The notes under the pieces: generated by a model
The model's input: the letters and a program-made list of their open reading frames with translations, nothing else
The model's database searches: none
Told to the model about the DNA's origin: nothing
Source of the DNA: Pseudobutyrivibrio sp. ACV-2
GTDB taxonomy: Bacteria; Bacillota; Clostridia; Lachnospirales; Lachnospiraceae
Direction: 5' to 3'
NCBI RefSeq assembly: GCF_900107545.1
Contig: NZ_FNQZ01000001.1
Coordinates: 124,001-188,000 of the forward strand
DNA length: 64,000 nt
Program-made: the position numbers and the translations under genes
In this document: piece by piece, positions 36,250 through 44,723 of the stretch
How the letters are laid out: each line of letters starts with the position of its first letter
Position numbering within the stretch: position 1 is the first letter of the stretch

Positions 36250-37023
36250 ATGGAAAATTACGAAGGATTTAAGAAAGAAGTCCATGATTTAACAAAAATA
36301 GACTTGAGCTCTTATAAAGAGAAACAAATGCGTCGTCGCATAGATTCTCTTGTAGCTAAACATAAATGCAAGGAATACCACGAATATGTAATGCTTCTCA
36401 AAAATGATAAAGAGGTTTTTGAGGAGTTTGTAAATTTTCTTACAATAAATGTTTCTGAATTCTATAGAAATCCAGAACAGTGGCAGCTTATGAGCAAGGA
36501 ATTTATACCTGAACTTATGGCTAAATCTGGTCAAAATCTTAAAATTTGGAGTGCGGCCTGTTCAACAGGAGATGAGCCATATTCCCTTGTTATGTGCCTT
36601 TCTAATCATATTCCGCTTAACAGGATAAAGATTTTCGCTACAGATTTGGACAAGCAGGTTATTGCAACGGCAAAGGTTGGACTATATAGCGCTAAAAGTA
36701 TTGCTAATGTACCTGCTGATCTTAAAAAGAAATTTTTTACCCAGGTTGGAAACTCATATCAGATTAGTGATGAGGTGAAGCGCTGCGTTGAATTTAAAGA
36801 GCACAATCTTTTGCGAGACCCGTATCCTAGTAACTATGATATGATTGTATGCCGAAATGTATTGATATACTTTACTGATGAGGCTAAAACCGAGGTTTAT
36901 GCTAAGTTTAATAAATCTCTTAGACAAAATGGAATTCTGTTTATCGGTTCTACAGAGCAGGTAATTGATTACAAAGACTTGGGGTATAAGAGACGTTACT
37001 CATTCTATTATGAAAAGGTTTAG
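36250..37023 (+). CDS. cheR: Chemotaxis protein methyltransferase CheR
   Basis: Methylates Glu residues on chemoreceptors with SAM. The N-terminal helical domain (1-70) has QMRRRIDSL, with NVSEFYRNPEQW next. The Rossmann domain contains WSAACSTGDEPYS (SAM site), FATDLDKQVIA and CRNVLIYF. The length is 257 residues. ATG 36250 has AAGGAG six bases upstream; an upstream in-frame start at 36208 has none. No other chemotaxis genes are nearby, so it stands alone. A TATAAT at 36194-36199 may be its -10, but I see no good -35. Confidence 0.93.
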   Translation: MENYEGFKKEVHDLTKIDLSSYKEKQMRRRIDSLVAKHKCKEYHEYVMLLKNDKEVFEEFVNFLTINVSEFYRNPEQWQLMSKEFIPELMAKSGQNLKIWSAACSTGDEPYSLVMCLSNHIPLNRIKIFATDLDKQVIATAKVGLYSAKSIANVPADLKKKFFTQVGNSYQISDEVKRCVEFKEHNLLRDPYPSNYDMIVCRNVLIYFTDEAKTEVYAKFNKSLRQNGILFIGSTEQVIDYKDLGYKRRYSFYYEKV

Positions 37024-37032
37024 TGGCAGTGG

Positions 37033-37171
37033 CTAGCCGCTAGGTTGAGGGCCATCTAGTTACGGCTACAATCTTTAAGATGTATTTTTGAAATCGCTTC
37101 GCTATATTCTTCAAAAATACATCATAAAGATTGTAGTCTACTAGATGGTTCTTTAGGTTATAGATGGCTAG
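37033..37171. repeat. Long inverted repeat between cheR and the exonuclease-like gene
   Basis: Arms 37052-37092 and 37110-37148 pair almost fully: CCATCTAGT/ACTAGATGG (9 bp), then a 5/3-base internal loop, CTACAATCTTTA/TAAAGATTGTAG (12 bp), one mismatch, and GATGTATTTTTGAA/TTCAAAAATACATC (14 bp), with a 17-base loop. CTAGCC (37033-37038) and GGCTAG (37166-37171) can close it further. TAGATGG is repeated directly at 37142 and 37161. No T-run follows. It may be a MITE-like palindrome or a two-way transcription barrier. Confidence 0.85.
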
Positions 37172-38226
37172 TGTTTTAGCATGTAGCGGGCTATTTTTAT
37201 CATTAACGTTGGTGTTATATCATCTACGGAAATGTATGACTCTTTTGACTCGTACGTTTCTTTGAATGTACGGAGATTTCCAGCATCTATTCCTTGTGGC
37301 AGGGTCACGTAGGTTCCTTCGGCGTTTATTTTACAGTCACGACGTGTGGCGGGGCGACGTACGGATTTATCCATACTTTCACCCAGAGATTTTGGGATAA
37401 TTATTTCTTCGTTTATCAGATAATAATAATTCTTATAGTCTGGTAGGAAGGTATACAGGCTACCCTTAAATAAATTCAAAGTAACGTATATACGGTTTTC
37501 TTTTATTATATACATACCGTATTCGCGTATTTTATTTATTGAAGAAGGAATATGTATATCTGTCTCTAACTCAAATCTTAATTTCTCAGCATCTTTATCA
37601 TGAGTTAAATATCGTATTTCGGAATTAAGAAGATCACTATAGCAAAGTATATCCGCTATATAAATCATCCCTTTTATATCTTCAAAATTGTGAAGAAGTA
37701 CAAGTTCTTTTGCTTCTTCATCTCCAGAGAGAGAGTATTTTTGATATATAGGAATCAATTCTCCGCCATTATATTTATCTAAGCGGTTTAATCCTAAAAA
37801 TTCTTCAATGTTTTTTTGCTTATAATTTGGAAGATTCAAAAGACATTTTGCCTTTGTGGTGGTCAGATACAAATCAGTATGTTTTTTTGTTTTAATCTGA
37901 GTGTTAAATTTGTGTTTTCTACATCGTTCTATGATAAAGGACTCATCAAATCGAGTAGAATTAAAGCCTAAAAGCTTATCATATTTTGAAATGACGTTTT
38001 CAAATTCATTTATAATCTCAATCTCTGCAGCTTCATTTTCAGCTAAAAGCTGTGTGATAGTTATTTTATTTCCCAAACGCAGGGCATATCCTATCATATA
38101 AATAAATGATTTACGAGGGGAAAGTCCTGTGCATTCTATGTCAAAAAACACAGTGTTTTCATCAAAATATTTATCTAAAGCATAGCTTAAGTTATCTATT
38201 TCATAACTGTTATTTATTATTTCCAT
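37168..38226 (-). CDS. RNase H-like exonuclease domain protein (YprB-type)
   Basis: A soluble protein with a DEDD-type exonuclease-like domain. FFDIECTGLSP carries the first acidic pair (DIE), GFNSTRFDESFI the second motif, and HNFEDIKGM the late Asp region, as in YprB-type proteins. The chosen start (352 residues) follows GGAGAA on the minus strand; an ATG 20 codons upstream has no site. The C-terminal 150 residues are not recognised. The nuclease activity and substrate are inference. It shares a divergent intergenic region with rnfC. Confidence 0.78.
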   Translation of the reverse strand: MEIINNSYEIDNLSYALDKYFDENTVFFDIECTGLSPRKSFIYMIGYALRLGNKITITQLLAENEAAEIEIINEFENVISKYDKLLGFNSTRFDESFIIERCRKHKFNTQIKTKKHTDLYLTTTKAKCLLNLPNYKQKNIEEFLGLNRLDKYNGGELIPIYQKYSLSGDEEAKELVLLHNFEDIKGMIYIADILCYSDLLNSEIRYLTHDKDAEKLRFELETDIHIPSSINKIREYGMYIIKENRIYVTLNLFKGSLYTFLPDYKNYYYLINEEIIIPKSLGESMDKSVRRPATRRDCKINAEGTYVTLPQGIDAGNLRTFKETYESKESYISVDDITPTLMIKIARYMLKH

Positions 38227-38323
38227 TATGTTCTCCGTAATTCTCAAAAAATATCTGACTGACCAATAATACATTAACTTTATCATTTTGGTACTTAAAA
38301 ATGTACAATATAAATGATAAATT

Positions 38324-38354
38324 TTATCTTAATTTTGTGACAAAATGATATAAT
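38324..38354 (+). promoter_or_regulatory. Extended -10 promoter for the rnf operon
   Basis: TGATATAAT (38346-38354) is an extended -10. A weak -35, TTATCT at 38324-38329, is 19 bases away. The palindrome TTTTGTGACAAAA (38333-38345) lies in the spacer and could bind a repressor or activator. Confidence 0.5.
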
Positions 38355-38398
38355 TTAATTAAGTTTTATGAACAAATTTTCAAAAGAGAGGTAATGCT

Positions 38399-39718
38399 AT
38401 GGGCCTTAAAACATTTAAAGGAGGGGTTCATCCTTATGATGGTAAAGAGCTATCAAAGGAAAAGCCTATCAAAGAATTAAAGCCACAGGGATTAATGGTC
38501 TTTCCACTGTCTCAGCACATTGGTGCTCCAGCGAAAGCATGCGTTTCTGTAGGGGATCCTGTCCTGAGAGGTCAAAAGATAGCTGATGCTGGAGGATTTG
38601 TATCCGCACCTATCTTTTCGTCTGTTTCAGGAACAGTTAAAGCCATTGAACCTAGGCGCGTTGCCACAGGTGATATGGTAACATCTATCGTCATCGAAAG
38701 CGATGGTAATTTCATTGAAAAAGGTTTTGAGAGATGTGACGATTATACCAAGTTATCAAATGAGGAAATCATCACAAAAATCCAGGAGGCTGGAATTGTA
38801 GGTATGGGCGGCGCAGGGTTCCCAACTCATGTAAAACTATCTCCAAAACAACCAGAGAATATCGAATTTATTATTGCCAACTGTGCAGAATGTGAGCCAT
38901 ATCTTACATCTGACTACAGATCTATGGTGGAAGAGCCTAACAAGCTTATCACCGGCATGAAAATAATTCTTCAGTTATTCCCAAAGGCCAAGGGTCTCCT
39001 TGGAATAGAAGATAATAAAAGTGATGTTATTGAATCACTGCAGACGCTCTGTGCAAATGAGCCACGTATTGAGGTCGTTCCGCTTATGACAAAATATCCT
39101 CAGGGTGGCGAGCGTCAGCTTATTAAAGCATGTACCGGACGTGAAATCAACTCAAAAATGCTGCCGGCAGATGCAGGGTGTATTGTAGATAATGTTGCCA
39201 CAATCAATGCTATTTATACAGCGATTGTAGAAGGCAAACCAGTTATGGACAGAATATTTACAATCACTGGTGACGCAATTATGGAGCCTAGAAATTTCCG
39301 TATATGTATCGGTACCAGCTATAAGGAAATTCTGGAAGCTGCTGAAGGTTATGTTAGAGAGCCTAAAAAGCTAATATCTGGTGGTCCTATGATGGGCTTT
39401 GCATTAATGGATGTGGACATTCCAACCACCAAAACATCCGGAGCACTTCTTGCACTTTCCGAGGATGATGTCTCAAAATATGAGACTACAGCCTGCATTA
39501 ATTGCGGAAGATGTGTAGAGGCTTGCCCTGAAAATCTTATTCCTTCTCGTCTGTCAAAGTTTTCTACTCATGGTGATAAGGAACAATTTGAAAAATGGTA
39601 TGGACTTGAGTGTATTGAGTGCGGCAGCTGTAGTTTTGTTTGTCCAGCCAGACAGCCACTTGCACAGGCAATCAAGACTATGAAAAAAATAGTCCTTGCG
39701 GACAAGAGAAAAAAGTAG
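38399..39718 (+). CDS. rnfC: Rnf complex subunit C
   Basis: The NADH-contacting peripheral subunit of the ferredoxin:NAD+ oxidoreductase (Rnf), on the cytoplasmic face. The barrel-sandwich N-terminus (RGQKIADAGGFVSAPIFSSVSG in part) is followed by the nucleotide loop GIVGMGGAGFPTHVKL. Two 4Fe-4S motifs near the end are CINCGRCVEACP and CIECGSCSFVCP. The length of 439 residues is normal. First of six genes in the order C-D-G-E-A-B, as in Clostridia. GAGAGG precedes the ATG. Confidence 0.96.
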   Translation: MGLKTFKGGVHPYDGKELSKEKPIKELKPQGLMVFPLSQHIGAPAKACVSVGDPVLRGQKIADAGGFVSAPIFSSVSGTVKAIEPRRVATGDMVTSIVIESDGNFIEKGFERCDDYTKLSNEEIITKIQEAGIVGMGGAGFPTHVKLSPKQPENIEFIIANCAECEPYLTSDYRSMVEEPNKLITGMKIILQLFPKAKGLLGIEDNKSDVIESLQTLCANEPRIEVVPLMTKYPQGGERQLIKACTGREINSKMLPADAGCIVDNVATINAIYTAIVEGKPVMDRIFTITGDAIMEPRNFRICIGTSYKEILEAAEGYVREPKKLISGGPMMGFALMDVDIPTTKTSGALLALSEDDVSKYETTACINCGRCVEACPENLIPSRLSKFSTHGDKEQFEKWYGLECIECGSCSFVCPARQPLAQAIKTMKKIVLADKRKK

Positions 39719-39734
39719 AAAGGATAGACGTGTC

Positions 39735-40691
39735 ATGAGCGATTTATTAAAAGTTTCATCATCTCCACATGTCAGAGCAAAGGATGATACTAGTCGTATT
39801 ATGCTTTATGTAATCCTTGCACTTTTACCAACTACTATTTTTGGTATTGTCAATTTTGGATTAAAAGCTTTACTTCTTGTATGTGTTTGTATTGCTACAT
39901 GTGTGGCTTCTGAATATTTATTTGAAAAAGCTGTAGGAAAGAAGAGCACAATAAAAGATTTAAGTGCAGTTGTTACCGGTCTTTTACTTGGCCTTAATCT
40001 TCCTTACACAGTTCCTGTATGGCAGGCAATACTTGGTAGCATTTTTGCAATTGTTGTAGTAAAGATGCTATTTGGAGGTTTAGGTCAGAATTTCATGAAT
40101 CCAGCCTTAGGTGGTCGTGCATTTATGGTTATATCATTTGCCGCTACAATGACTCATTTTGAGTATGATGGCGTTTCAGGGGCAACACCTCTTCAACTGC
40201 TAAAAAGCGGTGAAATGGTCAACACATTTGATATGCTCATTGGTCGTACAGCAGGTACAATCGGTGAGACAAGTGCTCTTTGTATTTTGATTGGAGCCAT
40301 TATTTTGATTCTTCTTGGAGTTATTGATTTAGTTATCCCAGGAGTTTATATTTTATCATTTGTAATTTTCATTACTTTATTTGGTGGCCATGGACTTGAT
40401 TCAACATATATTGTTGCACATCTTTGTGGTGGTGGTTTAATGCTTGGTGCATTCTTTATGGCTACCGACTATGTTACATCACCAATCACACCGCTTGGTA
40501 AGGTTATTTTTGGTATTTGCCTTGGTGTATTAACAGGCCTATTTAGAATTTTTGGAAATAGTGCAGAGGGAGTAAGTTTTGCAATCATTTTCAGCAACCT
40601 TCTTGTTCCTCTTATTGAAAGAGTTACAGTTCCAAGAGCTTTTGGAATCGTAAAGGAGCAAAAACCAAAGGAGGTGAAGGCTAATGAATAA
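39735..40691 (+). CDS. rnfD: Rnf complex subunit D
   Basis: A membrane subunit of Rnf carrying covalently bound FMN. About nine to ten hydrophobic helices are present. The flavinylation motif SGATPLQL is in place (Thr is the attachment residue in the family), together with GGLGQNFMNPALGGRA. The length is 318 residues. I chose ATG 39735 (MSDLLKVSSSPH); the longer frame from 39696 overlaps rnfC and gives an atypical basic N-terminus. It overlaps rnfG by eight bases. Confidence 0.95.
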   Translation: MSDLLKVSSSPHVRAKDDTSRIMLYVILALLPTTIFGIVNFGLKALLLVCVCIATCVASEYLFEKAVGKKSTIKDLSAVVTGLLLGLNLPYTVPVWQAILGSIFAIVVVKMLFGGLGQNFMNPALGGRAFMVISFAATMTHFEYDGVSGATPLQLLKSGEMVNTFDMLIGRTAGTIGETSALCILIGAIILILLGVIDLVIPGVYILSFVIFITLFGGHGLDSTYIVAHLCGGGLMLGAFFMATDYVTSPITPLGKVIFGICLGVLTGLFRIFGNSAEGVSFAIIFSNLLVPLIERVTVPRAFGIVKEQKPKEVKANE

Positions 40692-41307
40692 ATTAGTTAA
40701 AGACGCTTTGGTTCTTACATGCATCACTGTAGTTGCAGGACTTGCCCTTGGATTTGTATATGAGCTCACAAAAGCTCCAATTGCGAAAGCGCAGGCTGAT
40801 GCATTACAGCAAGCATATCAATCCGTATTTGCGGATGCTGCTTCATTTGAAGATATGGATGGCTTTGATTCTGACAAAGCTACTACAATAGTTCAGGATG
40901 CCGGTTACACAGATGACACAATAGATAATTGTGTTGAAGCACTTGATAAAAGCGGAAATGTACTTGGATATGTTATTACAGTTACATCATCTGCAGGATA
41001 TGGCGGAAAGATTACATTTTCAGTAGGAATCAATAATGACAGTGTAATTAATGGATATTCAATAACAAGCATCTCTGAGACAGCAGGTCTTGGAATGAAA
41101 GCCAGGGATACAGGCGATGGCACATTTTCATCTCAGTTTGTAAATCGTGATGCTGAAATATTTACTGTGACAAAGAATGGTGCATCTACATCTACAGAGG
41201 TTGATGCAATTTCAGCAGCTACAATTACATCAAAGGCTATGACAAATGGTGTGAATGCTTGTGTAACCTACTTTAATTCTTTAGTAGGAGGTGCTGCAAA
41301 TGAATAA
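40684..41307 (+). CDS. rnfG: Rnf complex subunit G
   Basis: A membrane-anchored subunit with an FMN-binding domain outside the cytoplasm. One N-terminal transmembrane segment (residues 8-26, VLTCITVVAGLALGFVYEL) is followed by the FMN_bind domain. GYGGKITFSVGIN lies in the core and the flavin site reads AISAATITS, where the usual SGAT is SAAT; the Thr is kept. GLGMKARD matches the family. The length is 207 residues. AAGGAGGTGAAGG precedes the ATG within rnfD's end. Confidence 0.94.
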   Translation: MNKLVKDALVLTCITVVAGLALGFVYELTKAPIAKAQADALQQAYQSVFADAASFEDMDGFDSDKATTIVQDAGYTDDTIDNCVEALDKSGNVLGYVITVTSSAGYGGKITFSVGINNDSVINGYSITSISETAGLGMKARDTGDGTFSSQFVNRDAEIFTVTKNGASTSTEVDAISAATITSKAMTNGVNACVTYFNSLVGGAANE

Positions 41308-42163
41308 GAATCTTGAAAGATTATATAATGGACTTTGGAAAGAAAATCCAACCTTTGTATTGATGCTTGGTATGTGTCCAACACTTGCTGTTACCACGTC
41401 TGCAATCAACGGCATTGGTATGGGACTTTCAACGACAGTTGTACTTGTGCTTTCAAATATGATGATTTCAGCGCTTAGGAATCTTATTCCTGATAGAGTA
41501 AGAATGCCTGCCTTCATAGTAGTTGTAGCATCATTTGTAACAATTGTTCAGTTTTTAATGGAAGGATACACTCCATCACTTTATTCATCACTTGGAATAT
41601 ATATTCCACTTATCGTAGTTAACTGTATTATTCTTGGACGTGCAGAAAGCTATGCATCCAAGAATCCTATTATTCCTTCTATGTTTGATGGAATAGGAAT
41701 GGGACTTGGATTTACTGTTGGACTTACACTTATTGGTATAGTTCGAGAGATTCTAGGAAATGGATCAGTATTTGGTGCTGTCATTACACCTCTTAATGAT
41801 TTTCATATTTCTTTGTTTGGCTTGGCTCCTGGCGCATTTATAGTACTTGGTTTCCTTGTTGCCATAATGAATGTAGTTCGACGCAACATGGAAGCAAAGG
41901 GCAAGCCACTACCAGCTGTACAGGGCTGCTTGGGTGGAGATTGCGCAGGTTGTTCTCTTTCAAGTGCATGTACTGGTAAATCATTGGTACATCACGTGGA
42001 GCAGTTACCTCCAGTTGATCCAAAGGATGTTGCAAAGCCTGCAAGCGAAGCCCCATCAGTTAAGCATACAGCTAATGCAAAAAATACAGAAGATGTAGAA
42101 AAATCCGGTTCAGATTCATCCTATGCAGATGATAAAGAAGTGGGAAAGGGGGAGAATAAATAA
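41300..42163 (+). CDS. rnfE: Rnf complex subunit E with cysteine-rich C-terminal tail
   Basis: A six-helix membrane subunit; the first 195 residues match RnfE (NPTFVLMLGMCPTLAV, MFDGIGMGLGFTVGL). Beyond the last helix is a cytoplasmic or peripheral extension of about 90 residues. It begins with four Cys (C210, C215, C218, C224) in CLGGDCAGCSLSSAC and ends in a charged Pro/Ser/Lys-rich tail. Typical RnfE proteins have about 200-230 residues. ATG 41300 follows GGAGG; the GTG at 41291 overlaps that site. The Cys cluster could bind iron-sulfur or zinc, but this is unproven. It overlaps rnfG by eight bases. Confidence 0.93.
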   Translation: MNKNLERLYNGLWKENPTFVLMLGMCPTLAVTTSAINGIGMGLSTTVVLVLSNMMISALRNLIPDRVRMPAFIVVVASFVTIVQFLMEGYTPSLYSSLGIYIPLIVVNCIILGRAESYASKNPIIPSMFDGIGMGLGFTVGLTLIGIVREILGNGSVFGAVITPLNDFHISLFGLAPGAFIVLGFLVAIMNVVRRNMEAKGKPLPAVQGCLGGDCAGCSLSSACTGKSLVHHVEQLPPVDPKDVAKPASEAPSVKHTANAKNTEDVEKSGSDSSYADDKEVGKGENK

Positions 42164-42747
42164 TGAGTTATTTTACAGGTCTTATACTTTTACTTGTCGC
42201 TTCAGCAATTGTAAATAACGTTGTTCTTTCTCAGTTCCTTGGTTTATGTCCTTTCCTTGGCGTATCAAAGAAGGTGGAAACAGCAGCAGGAATGGGCGGA
42301 GCAGTTATATTCGTAATTACGATTGCTTCATTTGTTGCTTCAATAATTTACAAATTCATTCTTGTACCTACAGGCTTTGAATACATGCAGACTATCGTAT
42401 TCATTCTTGTAATTGCAGCACTTGTTCAATTTGTTGAAATGGTGTTGAAGAAAAATGTACCATCACTTTATGAATCTCTTGGTGTGTACCTTCCACTTAT
42501 CACTACAAACTGTGCAGTTCTTGGTACAGCAATTAATAATGTAACAAACAATTACGATATTTTAGAATCTGTAATTAATGGCTTTGGCGTTGCTGTAGGC
42601 TTTACTATCGCCATCGTAATTATGGCTGGAATACGTGAAAAAATTGAATACAACGATATCCCTGAGACTTTCAAGGGCTCAGCTATTGTCCTTATTACAG
42701 CAGGACTTATGGCTATGGCTTTCCTTGGATTTTCAGGAGTAATTTAA
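42163..42747 (+). CDS. rnfA: Rnf complex subunit A
   Basis: A six-helix membrane subunit homologous to RnfE. The family block NNVVLSQFLGLCPFLGVSKK is at residues 19-38, with the Cys that together with RnfE's Cys (GMCP in RnfE) coordinates a membrane-embedded Fe-S cluster in Rnf structures. TTNCAVLGTA provides the second. The length of 194 residues is normal. ATG 42163 overlaps the rnfE stop (TAATG). Confidence 0.95.
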   Translation: MSYFTGLILLLVASAIVNNVVLSQFLGLCPFLGVSKKVETAAGMGGAVIFVITIASFVASIIYKFILVPTGFEYMQTIVFILVIAALVQFVEMVLKKNVPSLYESLGVYLPLITTNCAVLGTAINNVTNNYDILESVINGFGVAVGFTIAIVIMAGIREKIEYNDIPETFKGSAIVLITAGLMAMAFLGFSGVI

Positions 42748-42760
42748 GGAGGGCTGACAA

Positions 42761-43552
42761 ATGAGTATATCAGGAATTTTACTGGCAGCAGTTATTGTTG
42801 GCGCTACCGGTTGTATTATCGGATTTTTCCTTTGTTTTGCTTCAGAAAAATTTAAGGTTCAGGTTGATCCAAAGGAAGAGGCTGTTCTTTCAGTCCTTCC
42901 AGGAAATAACTGTGGTGGTTGCGGTTATGCAGGCTGTTCTGGTCTTGCTGCAGCCATTGCAAAGGGAGAAGCACCTGTGAATCAATGCCCGGTAGGTGGC
43001 GCCCCTGTTGCAGCTTTAGTTTCAGAAATAATGGGTGTAAAAGCAGAGGATGGTGGACGTAAGGTTGCATTTGTTATGTGTAATGGTACCTGCGACCACG
43101 CCAAACAGCTTTACGATTATACTGGAGTTGAGGATTGTACAGCAATGGCTTTTGTCCCAGGCGGTGGTCCAAAGGCATGTTCCTACGGATGTATGGGATT
43201 TGGTTCTTGCGTAAAGGCTTGCCCGTTTGATGCGATACATATCATCGATGGTGTGGCTGTAGTTGATAAAGAAGCTTGCAAGGCCTGCGGAAAATGTGTT
43301 TCAACCTGTCCTAATCACCTCATCGAGCTAATTCCTTATGATTTTGGTCATGCAGTTCGTTGCCACAACAACGATAAAGGCAAGGATGTTATGGCAGTTT
43401 GTAATGTTGGCTGTATAGGCTGTCACAAATGTGAGAAGGTCTGTGAAGATGATGCTATTCATGTTGATGGATTCTTTGCACACATTGATCAATCTAAGTG
43501 TACGAGCTGCGGCAAGTGTGCTGAAGCATGCCCAAGACATATCATTCTTTAA
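42761..43552 (+). CDS. rnfB: Rnf complex subunit B (ferredoxin-type)
   Basis: Takes electrons from reduced ferredoxin into the complex. An N-terminal membrane anchor (residues 6-26) precedes a CGGCGYAGC cluster motif. Four ferredoxin-like Cys groups follow: CSYGCMGFGSCVKACP, CKACGKCVSTCP, CNVGCIGCHKCEKVC and CTSCGKCAEACP. The length of 263 residues is typical for clostridial RnfB. It ends the operon and is followed by a strong terminator. Confidence 0.95.
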   Translation: MSISGILLAAVIVGATGCIIGFFLCFASEKFKVQVDPKEEAVLSVLPGNNCGGCGYAGCSGLAAAIAKGEAPVNQCPVGGAPVAALVSEIMGVKAEDGGRKVAFVMCNGTCDHAKQLYDYTGVEDCTAMAFVPGGGPKACSYGCMGFGSCVKACPFDAIHIIDGVAVVDKEACKACGKCVSTCPNHLIELIPYDFGHAVRCHNNDKGKDVMAVCNVGCIGCHKCEKVCEDDAIHVDGFFAHIDQSKCTSCGKCAEACPRHIIL

Positions 43553-43573
43553 TTTTAAACAATTCATAGAAAT

Positions 43574-43607
43574 AAAAGCCTGTAGTGTAAAAGCTGCAGG
43601 CTTTTTT
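43574..43607 (+). terminator. Terminator after the rnf operon
   Basis: The 12-bp stem AAAAGCCTGTAG/CTGCAGGCTTTT (one G-T pair) with an 8-base loop is followed by a T-run. Confidence 0.92.
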
Positions 43608-43609
43608 AC

Positions 43610-43639
43610 TTGCTTATACTAGGGGTGTAGTGCTATTAT
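43610..43639 (+). promoter_or_regulatory. Sigma-A promoter for the proB operon
   Basis: TTGCTT at 43610-43615, an 18-base spacer and TATTAT at 43634-43639 with a TG extension (43631-43632). It begins three bases after the rnf terminator T-run. Confidence 0.65.
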
Positions 43640-43666
43640 ATAGCAGATATAAATTAGGAGAGCGCT

Positions 43667-44500
43667 ATGTACGGACATGATTTTACAGAAAAGAAGCGAG
43701 TAGTTATCAAGGTTGGTTCATCTACAATCACCCATGATGCTACAGGAAATATTGATTACACAAAGCTTGAACGTTTGGTTAGACAGCTTTGTGATTTAAG
43801 AGCCCAGGGCAAGGACGTATGCCTTGTATCATCTGGAGCCATTGCAGTAGGCAGATATGCTATAGGTCTTAAGGAACGACCAAAGGACCTGGCTACAAAG
43901 CAGGCTTGTGCGTCAATAGGACAGGCTTATTTGATGTCCGTTTACCAAAAGCTTTTCTCTGAATACAATCAAAGAGCCGGTCAGATTCTCATGACTAAAA
44001 AGACCATGACTGACCCAGAGTCCAGAGAAAACGCTAAAAATACTTTTGAGGAATTGTTTAACCTAGGTGTCATTCCTGTTGTTAATGAGAATGATACTGT
44101 AGCCACACACGAAATTCAGTTTGGTGATAATGATTCCCTTTCTGCCATCGTTTCTGCACTCATAAATGCTGATGCACTTGTGTTACTTTCAGATATTGAT
44201 GGTCTTTATACAGATGACCCTAACACTAATCCAGAGGCTGAATTTGTTCCTGTTGTCGAAAATCTTGAGGATGTTTTTGGTATGGCTTCCTCAGAAAGCA
44301 CATCAAATGTAGGAACTGGCGGCATGACAGCAAAGCTTCGCGCAGCACAGATTGCCACGTATTCAGGTGCTGACATGGTTATCACAAACGGCGCTCACAT
44401 AGGTAACGTTCATCGTATTTTTGAAAATAAAGATAAGGGCACACTGTTTGTTGCAAACAAGCGGGATGATGTCCATGTTTTAGATTTATTAGAGGATTAA
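43667..44500 (+). CDS. proB: Glutamate 5-kinase
   Basis: The first enzyme of proline synthesis. It is an amino-acid kinase domain only (277 residues), without the C-terminal PUA domain of E. coli ProB. Motifs: VIKVGSSTITHD near residue 12, VSSGAIAVG, NENDTVATHEIQFGDND, LLSDIDGLYT and GTGGMTAKLRAA. AGGAG precedes the ATG. It heads a transcription unit with a DUF896 gene, fthC, proA and probably miaB and ruvAB. Confidence 0.95.
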   Translation: MYGHDFTEKKRVVIKVGSSTITHDATGNIDYTKLERLVRQLCDLRAQGKDVCLVSSGAIAVGRYAIGLKERPKDLATKQACASIGQAYLMSVYQKLFSEYNQRAGQILMTKKTMTDPESRENAKNTFEELFNLGVIPVVNENDTVATHEIQFGDNDSLSAIVSALINADALVLLSDIDGLYTDDPNTNPEAEFVPVVENLEDVFGMASSESTSNVGTGGMTAKLRAAQIATYSGADMVITNGAHIGNVHRIFENKDKGTLFVANKRDDVHVLDLLED

Positions 44501-44501
44501 A

Positions 44502-44723
44502 ATGATTACGGAAAAAGATATTGCAAGAATAAACGAGTTATATCACAAAAGCAAGGCAGAAGGTCTTACTGATGCAGAAAAGGAAGAGCAGGCCAAGCTT
44601 AGAAAGTCTTATATTGAAGCAATCAGAGGAAATATTCGCGCACAGCTTAACAACATTGATTTAGTAGATGAAAACGGCAAGGTTGAAAACCTTGGTGAAA
44701 AATATGCCAACAAACATAAATAA
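44502..44723 (+). CDS. DUF896/YnzC-family small protein
   Basis: A 73-residue protein of the DUF896 family: an N-terminal helical pair (ITEKDIARINELYHKSKAEGLTDAEKEEQ in part) and RKSYIEAIRGNIRAQLNNI. B. subtilis members (YnzC) are small cytosolic proteins of unknown function; the family is widespread in Bacillota. Here it sits one base after proB and overlaps fthC, and no role in proline metabolism is implied by sequence. Confidence 0.88.
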   Translation: MITEKDIARINELYHKSKAEGLTDAEKEEQAKLRKSYIEAIRGNIRAQLNNIDLVDENGKVENLGEKYANKHK

